Source: Nocardioides sp. Soil805 (GTDB lineage Bacteria; Actinomycetota; Actinomycetes; Propionibacteriales; Nocardioidaceae). From it: a DNA stretch of 64,000 nt. The stretch lies in assembly GCF_001429625.1 (NCBI RefSeq), contig NZ_LMSU01000002.1, positions 248,001 to 312,000 of the forward strand, written 5' to 3'. Shown in pieces: positions 16,748 to 25,200 of this stretch (its first letter is position 1; each line of letters starts with the position of its first letter). Made by a program: the position numbers and the translations under genes. The notes beneath the pieces were generated by a model. It was not told where the DNA came from. It worked only from the letters and a program-made list of their open reading frames with translations, and searched no databases.

Positions 16748-17935
16748 ATGGACATCGTCATCATCGGTGGCGGCATCGCCGCCGCCAACGCAGCGCGAGA
16801 GCTCCGTGACCAGGGGCACGAGGACGGCATCGTGGTCCTCGCCGCCGAGCGGCACCTGCCCTACGAGCGCCCCCCGCTGTCCAAGGGCATCCTGCTCGGC
16901 GACGCGACGCCGGAGTCCGCGCACGTCATGGAGCAGCACTGGTACGACGACAACGACGTCGACCTGCGCACCGGCACCGAGGTCACCAGCATCGACCTCG
17001 ACCGCCGCCAGGTGCACGCCGGTGCCGAGTCGGTGCCCTACGACCGGCTGCTGATCGCCACCGGGTCCACGCCCCGCCGCCTCGAGGACCTCGACGACTC
17101 CGACGTGTCGGTGACCTACCTGCGCACCATCGACGACTCGGTGGCCCTCAAGGAGGCCTTCCTCGGCCACATCCTGGTCGTCGGTGCCGGCTGGATCGGC
17201 CTCGAGGTGGCGGCCGCCGCCCGGCACGCCGGCGTGGACGTCACGATCGTCGACCCGGCCGAGCAGCCGCTGCTGGGCGTCCTGGGACCCGAGCTGGGCG
17301 CCAGGTTCGCCGAGCTCCACCGCGGCCACGGCGTCGACCTGCGCCTCGGGACCAGCGTCGCGTCCACCGAGGGTCGCACGGTGATCCTCACCGACGGCCA
17401 CGAGGTGACCCCCGACCTGGTGGTCGTGGGGATCGGCGCGGTCCCCGACGTCCGCCTCGCCGAGGAGGCCGGCCTCGCCGTCGACAACGGCGTCCTGGTC
17501 GACGAGACGCTGCGTGCCAGCGACCCCTACGTGTTCGCCGTCGGGGACGTCGCCAACCACGCCCACCCCGTGCTGGGACGTCGCATCCGCGTCGAGCACT
17601 GGGACACCGCGCAGCACCAGGGCCGGGCCGCCGCGCGCGCCATGCTGGGTGACGACCAGCCCTACACGCGGCAGCCCTACTTCTTCACCGACCAGTACGA
17701 CATGGGCATGGAGTACGTCGGCAGCGTCGGGCCCGACGGAGCCGACGAGATGGTGGTGCGCGGCGACGACCTCGTCGCCGGCCTCACCGTCCTGTGGGCC
17801 AAGGACGGCACCGTCGTCGCGGGCATGCACTCCAACGACTGGGACGCCATCGACACGATCCGCGCCCTGGTCGGGCAGCCGGTGCCGGAGAAGTTCTCCG
17901 ACACCAGTGTTCCGCTCGCGGACCTGGCGGGCTGA
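16748..17935 (+). CDS. FAD-dependent NAD(P)H ferredoxin-reductase-type oxidoreductase
   Basis: 395 residues. The FAD-binding motif IVIIGGGIAAANAARELRDQG is at 3-23. ERPPLSKGILLG is typical of rubredoxin/ferredoxin (BphA4/PuR-like) reductases. LIATGSTPRRL, the second dinucleotide motif VVGAGWIGLEVAAAARHAG (about 141-159, for NAD(P)H) and YVFAVGDVANH (FAD ribityl site) follow. The C-terminal reductase domain has PYFFTDQYDMGMEYVG. It would pass electrons from NAD(P)H to a ferredoxin or rubredoxin serving a P450 or oxygenase. No such partner lies next to it. An AIF-like role cannot be excluded. Confidence 0.9.
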   Translation: MDIVIIGGGIAAANAARELRDQGHEDGIVVLAAERHLPYERPPLSKGILLGDATPESAHVMEQHWYDDNDVDLRTGTEVTSIDLDRRQVHAGAESVPYDRLLIATGSTPRRLEDLDDSDVSVTYLRTIDDSVALKEAFLGHILVVGAGWIGLEVAAAARHAGVDVTIVDPAEQPLLGVLGPELGARFAELHRGHGVDLRLGTSVASTEGRTVILTDGHEVTPDLVVVGIGAVPDVRLAEEAGLAVDNGVLVDETLRASDPYVFAVGDVANHAHPVLGRRIRVEHWDTAQHQGRAAARAMLGDDQPYTRQPYFFTDQYDMGMEYVGSVGPDGADEMVVRGDDLVAGLTVLWAKDGTVVAGMHSNDWDAIDTIRALVGQPVPEKFSDTSVPLADLAG

Positions 17936-17939
17936 GGGC

Positions 17940-18545
17940 TCAGAGCCAGCCGCGCGACTGGGCGATCCGCGCCGCCTCGCCCCGGGTCGACGCCCCCGTC
18001 TTGCCGATCGCCGAGGAGAGGTGGTTGCGGACGGTGCCCTGCGACAGGTGGGCCGCACGGGCGATCGTGGCGACCGGCGAGCCGTCGAGCGCGAGCCGCA
18101 GGATCTCGGTCTCCCGCGCGGTGAGCGGCGACGGTCCTGCCATCAGGGACTCGGCGGCCAGGGTGGGGTCGACGACGCGCAACCCGGCGTGGACGCGGCG
18201 TACGGCGTCCGCGAGCTCGCGCGCCGGGGTGTCCTTGACGACGAACCCGGCCGCCCCCGCGTCGAGCGCCCGACGGACGTAGCCCGGCCGACCGAACGTC
18301 GTGACGATCAGCGACCGTACGCCGGGCAGCTCACTGCGAAGCAGCTCCGCCGCCTCGAGCCCGGTGAGGCCGGGCATCTCGATGTCGAGCAGGCACACGT
18401 CGGCGCCCGACTCCCGCGCCGCCTCGACGACCTCGTCGCCGCGGCCGACCTGGGCCACCACGGTCAGGTCGCTCTCGAGGTCCAGGAGCGCGGCGAGCGC
18501 CCCGCGCACCAGTGCCTGGTCGTCGGCCAGCAGCAGGCGGATCAC
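17940..18545 (-). CDS. NarL/LuxR-family response regulator
   Basis: 201 residues from GTG 18545, overlapping the kinase stop. The receiver domain (1-120) has the acidic pair at ADD (7-9), the phospho-accepting Asp54 in VCLLDIEMPG, and Lys in VVKDTPARELADAV. The C-terminal LuxR helix-turn-helix (about 137-200) reads LTARETEILRLALDGSPVATIARAAHLSQGTVRNHLSSAIGKTGASTRGEAARIA. It is the last gene of the ATPase-permease-kinase-regulator operon and probably controls that operon, as in LiaR/DesR-type systems. Confidence 0.95.
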   Translation of the reverse strand: MIRLLLADDQALVRGALAALLDLESDLTVVAQVGRGDEVVEAARESGADVCLLDIEMPGLTGLEAAELLRSELPGVRSLIVTTFGRPGYVRRALDAGAAGFVVKDTPARELADAVRRVHAGLRVVDPTLAAESLMAGPSPLTARETEILRLALDGSPVATIARAAHLSQGTVRNHLSSAIGKTGASTRGEAARIAQSRGWL

Positions 18546-19606
18546 GGGAGGACCACCTCGAGCCGGGTGCCGGGTCCGGCGTCGCCGACGACCAGCGTGC
18601 CGCCGGCGTCGGTGACCCGCTCGCGCATCCCGCGCAGGCCGTTGCCCTCCGGCCGCGTGACGCCCGCGCCGTCGTCGGTGACGGTGATGCCGCGCGGGCC
18701 GAGGTCGACCACCACGGTGGTCGCCGCCGCGTGCCGGACCACGTTGGTCACCGCCTCCCGCAGCACCCAGGCCAGCAGGGTGCGGTGCCGCGGGTCGGTG
18801 TCGGCCACCTCGCCGTGCACGACGGTGCGGACGCCGGCGTCGGCGAGGACCCGGGGTGCCGTGTCCAGCTCCACCTCGAGGTTGCTGGCCCGCAGCCCGC
18901 CCACCGTCGAGCGGACCTCGGCCAGCGCCTGCCGCGCCGTCTCCTGGATCGACACCAGCTCGGCGCGCGCCCGCTCGGGGTCGACGTCGATGAGCCGCGC
19001 CGCCAGCTCCGCCTTGATGCTCAGCGCGGTGAGGGAGTGGCCGAGGACGTCGTGGACGTCGCGCGCCACGCGCTCGCGCTCGGCGACAAGCGCGAGCTCC
19101 GCGCGGCTCTCGTCGGCGCGGTGCTCGCCCTCGGTGAAGACCCGCAGCAGGACCATCCCGATGATGATCGGCCACACCATGAGGAAGAAGAACGCCGGGA
19201 ACCCGTCGCCTGCCACCAGGGACAACAGGGGGAGCAGCGCCACCACGGCGGTGACGCGCGGCCACCACGGGGACGGCAGCATCAGCGCGGCGTAGACGCC
19301 GAGGTAGGGCGTCAGGCCGATCGCCTCGATGCCGATGATGGTGGCGGTGGCCAGGGCCAGCGCGATGAGCAGGCCGAAGACGAGCCACGGCCGGTCGGCG
19401 AGCCAGCCGTAGCCGGCCAGGTAGACCACGGCGAACGCGGTGATGAAGGCCAGACCGACGGCGGTGACCACGACCGAGTCGGTCGCCTGGAACGTCTCGA
19501 TGACCGGGTAGACGAGGAAGACCAGCCAGATCCCCGCGAAGACCCACGCCCACCGCTCCCACGGGGAGGTGGTGGAGGTCGGGGTCGCCTGCGCTGCAGG
19601 CGTCAC
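18542..19606 (-). CDS. Sensor histidine kinase, HisKA_3/DesK-like
   Basis: 354 residues from GTG 19606, overlapping the permease stop. About five membrane segments (22-38, 46-66, 72-92, 98-112, 118-155) precede a HisKA_3 dimerisation domain with the phospho-accepting His185 in ERVARDVHDVLGHSLTALS. The HATPase domain has EAVTNVVRHAAA (N box) and VTDDGAGV...GNGLRGMRERV (G boxes). The sensor has almost no extracellular loop, so it probably senses a membrane or transporter state. It pairs with the LuxR-type regulator directly downstream and with the upstream exporter genes. Confidence 0.93.
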   Translation of the reverse strand: MTPAAQATPTSTTSPWERWAWVFAGIWLVFLVYPVIETFQATDSVVVTAVGLAFITAFAVVYLAGYGWLADRPWLVFGLLIALALATATIIGIEAIGLTPYLGVYAALMLPSPWWPRVTAVVALLPLLSLVAGDGFPAFFFLMVWPIIIGMVLLRVFTEGEHRADESRAELALVAERERVARDVHDVLGHSLTALSIKAELAARLIDVDPERARAELVSIQETARQALAEVRSTVGGLRASNLEVELDTAPRVLADAGVRTVVHGEVADTDPRHRTLLAWVLREAVTNVVRHAAATTVVVDLGPRGITVTDDGAGVTRPEGNGLRGMRERVTDAGGTLVVGDAGPGTRLEVVLP

Positions 19607-20367
19607 ACCCGCTCCTGCCCCCGCCGCAGGCCCCAGAGCGCCACTCCCGCGAAGATCACCGTCCACGCGAGCACGTTAGCGACCGGCAGCCACAGCGGGT
19701 CGTGGGTGTCGACAGGTGTCCAGCCCTCGGTGAGCGGGTAGCGGGCGAGCGCGGCGTACCCGTAGAGCGGGGTGAAGCGGCCGATGTCGAGGATCAGCCC
19801 GGACATCGGGGTGAACACGTTGCCGAGGAACGCCATGATCACGATGAGCCCGGACGCGATGCCGACCGAGTTGTCGCTGCGGAAGGCCAGGCACACGGCC
19901 AGGCCGTAGACCGCGAACAGCGCCGAGCCGGCCCACACGATGACGCCCGACAAGAGCCAGTCGGACGTGGTGCCGGACGCACTGGTGGCCGCGCCGATCG
20001 CGTAGATGAGGGCGACGGGGACGGCGGCCACCGCCATCGCGAGGCCGGTCTTGAGCGCGATGAAGGACAGCGGGCGCAGGGGGGTGAGCGCCAGCTGGCG
20101 ACCCCACCCGGTGGTGCGCTCCACCGCGGCGCTGCCGGCGACGCCGGTGGTCGCGGTGACGGCGCCGTACGACGCCATCGAGATCATCACGTACATCGCC
20201 ACGTTGCCGCTGCCGACCGGGTCGTCGGAGCCGAGCCCGAAGACGACGTACATGAAGGCCGGCAGGGCCACGACGAAGAACATCTGCACCCGGTCGCGCA
20301 CCTGGCGGCGCAGGTCGAGGGCGGCGTAGCCGACCAGGGCGGCCGGGGTCTGGAGGGTCGTGCTCAT
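19603..20367 (-). CDS. ABC-2-type transporter permease
   Basis: 254 residues, six predicted membrane segments in the ABC-2 membrane arrangement (QMFFVVALPAFMYVVFGLG near the N-terminus; the AFLGNVFTPMSGLILDIGRFTPLYGYAAL stretch near the end is typical of drug/antibiotic exporters). The ATG overlaps the ATPase stop (ATGA) and the end overlaps the kinase start. With the ATPase it would form an efflux pump for a lipid-like compound or peptide. The substrate is unknown; the linked two-component system suggests cell-envelope stress or antibiotic response. Confidence 0.9.
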   Translation of the reverse strand: MSTTLQTPAALVGYAALDLRRQVRDRVQMFFVVALPAFMYVVFGLGSDDPVGSGNVAMYVMISMASYGAVTATTGVAGSAAVERTTGWGRQLALTPLRPLSFIALKTGLAMAVAAVPVALIYAIGAATSASGTTSDWLLSGVIVWAGSALFAVYGLAVCLAFRSDNSVGIASGLIVIMAFLGNVFTPMSGLILDIGRFTPLYGYAALARYPLTEGWTPVDTHDPLWLPVANVLAWTVIFAGVALWGLRRGQERV

Positions 20368-21275
20368 CGGGAGGCTCCTGCGAGGTCGTCGGTGCTGATG
20401 CCGGTGCCGGGGCCGGCATCGGGACTGGTGAGGGCGAGGAAGGCGGCCTCCAGGCTGGCGCTGGAGAGCTCGACGTCGGTGACGCCGAGCGGCGCCAGGG
20501 CCTGCTCGACCCGGGCCAGCCAGGCGGGGTCGACGCCGTCGCGGTGCACCACCGCGGCCGGCGGGCGGAAGGAGACGGTCCGGCCGCCGAAGGCTGCGCG
20601 CACGTCCGCCGTGGGGCCGTCCGCCACGATCCGCCCGCCCTTCATCAGCACGGTGCGGGCCGCGAACTCGTCGGCCTCGGCGAGGTAGTGGGTGGCGAAG
20701 ACGATGGTGCGCCCGCTCGACGCGTCCGCGCGCATGGTCTCCCAGAAGGCCTGCCGGCTGCCCACGTCCATCCCGGTGGTCGGCTCGTCCAGCACGATGA
20801 GGTCGGGGTCGGGCACCAGGGCCAGGGCGAACTTGAGGCGCTGCTGCTCCCCGCCCGAGCACGCCTGGACGCGGCGCCGGGCGATCGGACCGAGGCCGGC
20901 CCGCTCGACCACCTCGGTGACCCGGTCGCGGCGACCGTGCAGCACGGCGATCGCCTGCACGGTCTCGAGCACGGTGAAGTCGGGGAGCAGGCCGCCTGTC
21001 TGCATCACCGCGCTCACCCGGCCGGCGGCCACGGCGCGACCGGGAGCCTCGCCGTACACCTCGACGGTCCCGGCGCTCGGGCTGGTGAGGCCGAGGAGCA
21101 TGTCCACGGTGGTGGTCTTGCCGGCCCCGTTGGGACCGAGGAAGGCGACGATCTCGCCGGGCGCGACGGTCAGGTCGACGGCGTCGACGGCGGTCACGGA
21201 CGCGCCGTCGGGCAGGCGGAAGGACTTGGTGAGTCCGGTGGCGCGGATGGCCGCGGCGGGGGCTGGGGTGCTCAT
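20364..21275 (-). CDS. ABC transporter ATP-binding protein (DrrA/ABC-2 exporter type)
   Basis: 303 residues. Walker A is LGPNGAGKTTT at 46-56, the Q-loop is VMQTGGLLPDFTV, the signature is ACSGGEQQRLKFALALV (about 138), Walker B is LIVLDEPTTGMD and the switch histidine is FATHYL. The C-terminal extension after residue 220 is usual in DrrA/CcmA-like exporter ATPases. It is the first gene of a leftward operon with permease, kinase and regulator, all overlapping. The promoter should lie in the 197-base gap that also holds the REP palindrome. Confidence 0.94.
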   Translation of the reverse strand: MSTPAPAAAIRATGLTKSFRLPDGASVTAVDAVDLTVAPGEIVAFLGPNGAGKTTTVDMLLGLTSPSAGTVEVYGEAPGRAVAAGRVSAVMQTGGLLPDFTVLETVQAIAVLHGRRDRVTEVVERAGLGPIARRRVQACSGGEQQRLKFALALVPDPDLIVLDEPTTGMDVGSRQAFWETMRADASSGRTIVFATHYLAEADEFAARTVLMKGGRIVADGPTADVRAAFGGRTVSFRPPAAVVHRDGVDPAWLARVEQALAPLGVTDVELSSASLEAAFLALTSPDAGPGTGISTDDLAGASR

Positions 21276-21361
21276 GCGTCCAGCGTGGCCGGGAACGGCC
21301 GCCGGTCCCCGGTCCGGCTGTCACGACCTGGGGATGACACCTGTCACGAGTCGCGGTCCGA

Positions 21362-21457
21362 CCGGTGGTTGAGGTGCGAACGCAGCGAGCCTCGAAACCA
21401 CACGTCAACGCGGGTTTCGAGGCTCGTCGCTGGCGCTCCTCGCACCTCAACCACCGG
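21362..21457. repeat. Long REP palindrome with nested inverted repeats
   Basis: Outer arms of 18 bases begin CCGGTGGTTGAGGTGCGA (21362-21379) and end TCGCACCTCAACCACCGG (21440-21457). Inner arms GAGCCTCGAAACC and GGTTTCGAGGCTC face each other across an 11-base centre. The element sits between the ABC ATPase promoter and the stop of fadE5, both on the minus strand. GGTTGAG...CTCAACC ends match the element at 4.3 kb. It may terminate nothing here except run-through, since it precedes the ABC operon and follows fadE5 in opposite orders; with fadE5 lying downstream on the minus strand it lies after fadE5's stop. Confidence 0.85.
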
Positions 21458-21472
21458 AGGCGAGGCCCTGGA

Positions 21473-23347
21473 TCAGAACGCGGCCTCGTCGAGGTCCATC
21501 AGCGAGAGGTCGGTGCCCTCCGCGATGGCCCGCTCGGCGGTGATCCGGGGCAGGTTGGTCTGCGCGAAGAACTGCGCCGCCGCGACCTTGCCCTCGTAGA
21601 ACGCGGTGTCCTTGCCGGGGTCGCCGCCCAGCTTGCCCAGCGCGACCTCGGCCTGGCGCAGCAGCAACCAGGCGCACACGACGTCGCCGAGCGCCATCAG
21701 CAGGCGGGTGGTGTTGAGCCCCACCTTGTAGATGTTGCGCAGGTCGCCGTTCTCGGAGGAGGCGTCGGCCGACATCAGGTCGTTGATCATGTGACCGACG
21801 ATGGCGTTGGCGTCCTCGAGCGCGGTCGCGAGCAGGGCCCGCTCGTTCTTGAGGCGACCGTTGCCGGCCTCGGAGGCGATGAAGCCCTCGATCTCCTTCG
21901 CCAGGTGGCCCAGCGCGCGGCCCTGGTCCTTGACGATCTTGCGGAAGAAGAAGTCCTGGCCCTGGATCGCCGTGGTGCCCTCGTAGAGGGTGTCGATCTT
22001 GGCGTCACGGACGTACTGCTCGACCGGGTACTCCTGGAGGAAGCCGGAGCCGCCGAAGGTCTGCAGCGACTCGGTGCCCAGCAGGACCCACGAGCGCTCG
22101 GAGCCGTAGCCCTTGACGATGGGCAGCAGCAGGTCGTTGACCGCGGCGGCCAGCTCGTCCTTCTCGCCGGCGTGCTCGGCGACCATGACCCGGTCCTGCC
22201 AGGTCGCGGTGTAGAGCACCAGGGCGCGCATGGCCTCCGCGAACGACTTCTGCGTCATCAGCGAGCGGCGTACGTCGGGGTGGTGCGTGATCGTCACGCG
22301 CGGCGCGGTCTTGTCGGCGGCCTGGGTGAGGTCGGCGCCCTGGACGCGGTCCTTGGCGTACTCGAGGGCGTTGAGGTAGCCGGTCGAGAGCGTGGCGATG
22401 GCCTTGGTGCCGACCATCATCCGGGCGTTCTCGATGACGTCGAACATCTGGGCGATGCCGTTGTGGACCTCGCCGAGCAGCCAGCCGCGTGCCGGCTCGC
22501 CGCCGCCGACCTGCGGGTCGCCGAAGGTGACCTCGCAGGTGTTGGAGACCTTGATGCCCATCTTGTGCTCGACGTTGGTGACGTAGACGCCGTTGCGCTC
22601 GCCGGTGAGCTCACCGGTCTGGTGGTCGAAGTGGTAGGTCGGCATCCAGAACAGCGACAGGCCCTTGGTGCCCGGTCCGCCGGCGCCCTCGACGCCCTCG
22701 GGGCGGGCGAGGACGAGGTGCATGGTGTTGTCGCTGAGGCCGCCCTCGGCCGAGGTGATGAAGCGCTTGACGCCGGTGACGTTCCAGGAGCCGTCCTCGT
22801 TGGGGGTGGCCTTGGTGCGGCCGGCCCCGACGTCGGAGCCCGCGTCGGGCTCGGTCAGCACCATGGTGCAGGGCCACTGACGCTCGACCATGATCTCGGC
22901 GACGCGCTGGTCGCGCTCGTTGCCGTTGTTGTAGACGACGCCGGCGAACGGCGGGCCCGCGGCGTACATCCACACGGGGGCGTTGGCGCCCAGCACCATC
23001 TCGCCCATGGCCCACACGAGGGAGGAGGGCGCGGGGGTCCCGCCGAGCTCCTCGCGGATCTGGAGGCGCCAGTACTCGGCGTCCATCCAGGCCTGGTAGC
23101 TCTTCTTGAAGGACTCGGGCACGGGGGCCGTGTGCGTCTCGGGGTCGAAGACCGGCGGGTTGCGGTCGCTGTCGACGTACGACTCGGCGAGGTCGTCACG
23201 CGACAGGCGGGCCACCTCGGCGAGGATCTCGCGCGCGGTCTCGCCGTCGATGTCGGCGAAGGGCCCCTGGCCCAGGACCTCGTCGCGGCCGAGCACCTCG
23301 AAGAGGTTGAACTCGATGTCGCGCAGGTTGCTCTTGTAGTGGCTCAC
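21473..23347 (-). CDS. fadE5: Broad-specificity acyl-CoA dehydrogenase, FadE5 type
   Basis: 624 residues from GTG 23347 with AGGTGG upstream. The opening [25 protein letters not shown] and the ending MDLDEAAF are those of Mycobacterium tuberculosis FadE5 (about 611 residues). The acyl-CoA dehydrogenase signatures [31 protein letters not shown] and [20 protein letters not shown] are present, and the C-terminal half contains [38 protein letters not shown]. The enzyme oxidises short- to long-chain acyl-CoA to enoyl-CoA with FAD and passes electrons to ETF. A palindrome shared with etfD lies 102 bases upstream. It is transcribed alone. Confidence 0.95.
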   Translation of the reverse strand: MSHYKSNLRDIEFNLFEVLGRDEVLGQGPFADIDGETAREILAEVARLSRDDLAESYVDSDRNPPVFDPETHTAPVPESFKKSYQAWMDAEYWRLQIREELGGTPAPSSLVWAMGEMVLGANAPVWMYAAGPPFAGVVYNNGNERDQRVAEIMVERQWPCTMVLTEPDAGSDVGAGRTKATPNEDGSWNVTGVKRFITSAEGGLSDNTMHLVLARPEGVEGAGGPGTKGLSLFWMPTYHFDHQTGELTGERNGVYVTNVEHKMGIKVSNTCEVTFGDPQVGGGEPARGWLLGEVHNGIAQMFDVIENARMMVGTKAIATLSTGYLNALEYAKDRVQGADLTQAADKTAPRVTITHHPDVRRSLMTQKSFAEAMRALVLYTATWQDRVMVAEHAGEKDELAAAVNDLLLPIVKGYGSERSWVLLGTESLQTFGGSGFLQEYPVEQYVRDAKIDTLYEGTTAIQGQDFFFRKIVKDQGRALGHLAKEIEGFIASEAGNGRLKNERALLATALEDANAIVGHMINDLMSADASSENGDLRNIYKVGLNTTRLLMALGDVVCAWLLLRQAEVALGKLGGDPGKDTAFYEGKVAAAQFFAQTNLPRITAERAIAEGTDLSLMDLDEAAF

Positions 23348-23608
23348 GATCCACCTATTCCGTGTCGGGGCACCGGTCCCGACGGGGGATCCGGTCCAGT
23401 GGTGGCCATCCCCGCGGAGCGGTTCCGGCGACGAGCAGCCCGTGCTGCTACTCGTCAGTAACAAAATGATGCCTCGCCGAGCGGCCGCACGCAACACGAA
23501 CGCCCCAGATGGGTCCATGGGGCGGGTCACAGCCGCGATGACTTGACCCACTTGATTACGTATCTCTAGCCTTTGACTAGACATACGCAGAAGAAGGGTC
23601 GCACCTCC
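23348..23608. promoter_or_regulatory. Divergent promoter region between fadE5 and the TauE/SafE gene
   Basis: A 261-base stretch with no gene and lower GC than its surroundings. It holds the acyl-CoA-type palindrome at 23449-23462 on the fadE5 side. On the exporter side, about 28 bases before its start, is the short inverted repeat TCTAG (23565-23569)/CTAGA (23577-23581), with TTGATT and TTGACT hexamers nearby as possible -35 elements. Confidence 0.55.
23449..23462. promoter_or_regulatory. Putative acyl-CoA regulon operator upstream of fadE5
   Basis: TACTCGTCAGTAAC, or GTTACTGACGAGTA on the fadE5 strand, is a near-symmetric TTACT-N4-AGTA palindrome 102 bases before the fadE5 start. The same pattern occurs before etfD (44700-44713) and before the malyl-CoA lyase-type pair (55194-55207). 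The spacing and symmetry suit a TetR-family repressor of fatty-acid degradation. Confidence 0.5.
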
Positions 23609-24508
23609 ATGCGCAAGCTCATCGTGCTCGGCTTCGTCGGGCTCATCGCACAACTCATCGACGGGTCCCTGGGCATGGCCTACGGGGTCACGTCCTCCAC
23701 GTTGCTGATCGCCGCCGGTGTCGCCCCGGCAGCGGCATCGGCCGCCGTCCACTTCTCCGAGATCGGCACCTCGCTGGTCTCGGGTGCCTCGCACCACAAG
23801 CTCGGCAACGTCGACTGGCGCACCGTCTCGATCCTCGCCGTGCCCGGTTTCGTCGGCGCCTTCCTCGGCGCGACGGCACTGTCCAACCTCGACGCCGCGA
23901 TCGCCAAGCCGATCGTCGCGACGATCCTGCTGAGCCTCGGGCTCTACGTGATCTACCGATTCCTGCGCCTGGGTGGTCGCCGCCCGCAGTTCAAGGCGCG
24001 GCCCTCGGCCGGCTTCCTCGCCCCGATGGGCCTGGTGGCCGGTGCCCTCGACGCCGTCGGTGGCGGCGGGTGGGGCCCGGTCGGCACCACCTCGCTGCTC
24101 TCCAGCGGTCGCCTCGAGCCCCGCAAGGTGGTCGGCTCGATCGACACCTCGGAGTTCGTCGTCGCCGTCGGCGGCTCGCTCGGCTTCATCCTCGCCCTGG
24201 GCAGCCAGGGCATCAACTGGGGGTACGCCGCGGCGCTGCTGGCCGGCGGCGTCATCGCCGCGCCCATCGCCGCGTGGCTGGTCAAGCACCTCGCCGCCCG
24301 CGTCCTCGGTGTCGCGGCCGGTGGCCTGATCGTCCTCACCAACACCAAGACGGTGCTCGAGTCGCTCGGCGCCAGCGGCGTCGTCGTGGCGCTGGCCGCG
24401 GCCGTCATCTTCACCCTGTGGGTGACCGGCATCGCCTGGGCGGTCAAGCAGGAGCGCCTCGCCCGCGTGGTCGCCGACGACCGTCCGATGGAGCCCGCGT
24501 CGGCCTGA
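23609..24508 (+). CDS. TauE/SafE-family sulfite or organosulfonate exporter
   Basis: 299 residues from ATG 23609, with AGAAGAAGGG upstream. About eight membrane segments occur in two homologous halves. The conserved [27 protein letters not shown] and [22 protein letters not shown] motifs each mark the start of a half, as in TauE/SafE transporters. These export sulfite, sulfoacetate or related anions. The Rrf2 regulator 82 bases downstream on the same strand suggests a link with sulfur or cysteine metabolism; that link is inference. Confidence 0.92.
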   Translation: MRKLIVLGFVGLIAQLIDGSLGMAYGVTSSTLLIAAGVAPAAASAAVHFSEIGTSLVSGASHHKLGNVDWRTVSILAVPGFVGAFLGATALSNLDAAIAKPIVATILLSLGLYVIYRFLRLGGRRPQFKARPSAGFLAPMGLVAGALDAVGGGGWGPVGTTSLLSSGRLEPRKVVGSIDTSEFVVAVGGSLGFILALGSQGINWGYAAALLAGGVIAAPIAAWLVKHLAARVLGVAAGGLIVLTNTKTVLESLGASGVVVALAAAVIFTLWVTGIAWAVKQERLARVVADDRPMEPASA

Positions 24509-24515
24509 TCGCCGA

Positions 24516-24555
24516 CCACGTCGGGCCCGATCGGGACAGTTCGGGCCCGACGTGG
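24516..24555 (+). terminator. Perfect 15-base inverted repeat after the TauE/SafE gene
   Basis: CCACGTCGGGCCCGA (24516-24530) pairs with TCGGGCCCGACGTGG (24541-24555) around a 10-base loop, eight bases after the exporter stop. There is no T tract, but in high-GC actinobacteria such stems can act without one. It could also limit read-through into the Rrf2 gene. Confidence 0.6.
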
Positions 24556-24570
24556 AGTGAGTTGGGCGAC

Positions 24571-24581
24571 TTGTCTGACAA
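24571..24581. promoter_or_regulatory. Putative autoregulatory operator of the Rrf2 gene
   Basis: TTGTC-T-GACAA, a perfect 5-1-5 palindrome, ends nine bases before the Rrf2 ATG. Rrf2 proteins often repress themselves at such short dyads. Its position would block initiation at the start codon. Confidence 0.5.
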
Positions 24582-24590
24582 ACTGCTCCC

Positions 24591-25049
24591 ATGCGCGTCT
24601 CCGCCAAGGCCGACTACGCCCTCCGGGCGCTGATCGAGATCGCCGTCCGTGCCGACGGCTCCGCGGTGAGCGCGGAGCAGCTCGGCAAGGCCCAGGACAT
24701 CCCCCACGGGTTCCTCCAGGCCATCCTCGCCGACCTGCGCCGGGCCGACATCGTCGTGTCCCAGCGCGGCCAGTCGGGCGGATGGCGCTTCGCCCGCGGT
24801 CCCGAGACGGTCACCGTCGCGGACGTCATCCGGGCCGTCGACGGCCCGCTCGTGTCGGTCTACGGCCTGCGGCCCGAGGCGGTCGCCTACGGCGAGTCCG
24901 CGCAGGTGCTTCAGCACGTCTGGATCGCCGCGCGCAGCTCGCTGCGCGGCGTCTTCGAGCGGGTGACGATCCAGGACCTCGCCGACGGCACCCTGCCGGA
25001 CGAGGTCGCCTCGCTCACGGCCGACGACGACGCCTGGCAGCCGCACTGA
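24591..25049 (+). CDS. Rrf2-family transcriptional regulator without cluster-ligating cysteines
   Basis: 152 residues. The opening [23 protein letters not shown], the helix-turn-helix ([33 protein letters not shown]) and the wing are typical of Rrf2. The protein contains no cysteine at all, so it is not an IscR/NsrR-type iron-sulfur sensor. CymR-like members that sense metabolites or protein partners are the better comparison. Its place after a TauE/SafE exporter suggests control of sulfur assimilation or export. The last 54 bases of the gene are duplicated 152 bases downstream. Confidence 0.93.
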   Translation: MRVSAKADYALRALIEIAVRADGSAVSAEQLGKAQDIPHGFLQAILADLRRADIVVSQRGQSGGWRFARGPETVTVADVIRAVDGPLVSVYGLRPEAVAYGESAQVLQHVWIAARSSLRGVFERVTIQDLADGTLPDEVASLTADDDAWQPH

Positions 25050-25200
25050 GCTGACGTGGACTTCCACGCACGTGCGTGGAAGTGCAGCCCTGCCAGGGTG
25101 ATCGAGCCTGAACTTCCGCGCAGGTGCGTGGAACTTCAGCGCCGGTGCCGGACGAGGTCGCCTCGCTCACGGCCGAGACGACGCGCGGCAGCCGCACTAG
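25050..25200. repeat. Palindromic insert flanked by a second copy of the Rrf2 gene's 3' end
   Basis: After the Rrf2 stop come a perfect 24-base palindrome centred at 25071/25072 (half ACTTCCACGCAC) and a related imperfect one at about 25110-25137. A 53-base near-copy of the Rrf2 3' end follows (25146-25198 against 24994-25047; the first 31 bases are identical and the rest differ by a few changes and one deletion). The copy runs into the TAG stop of the convergent gene at 25197-25199. Confidence 0.8.
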
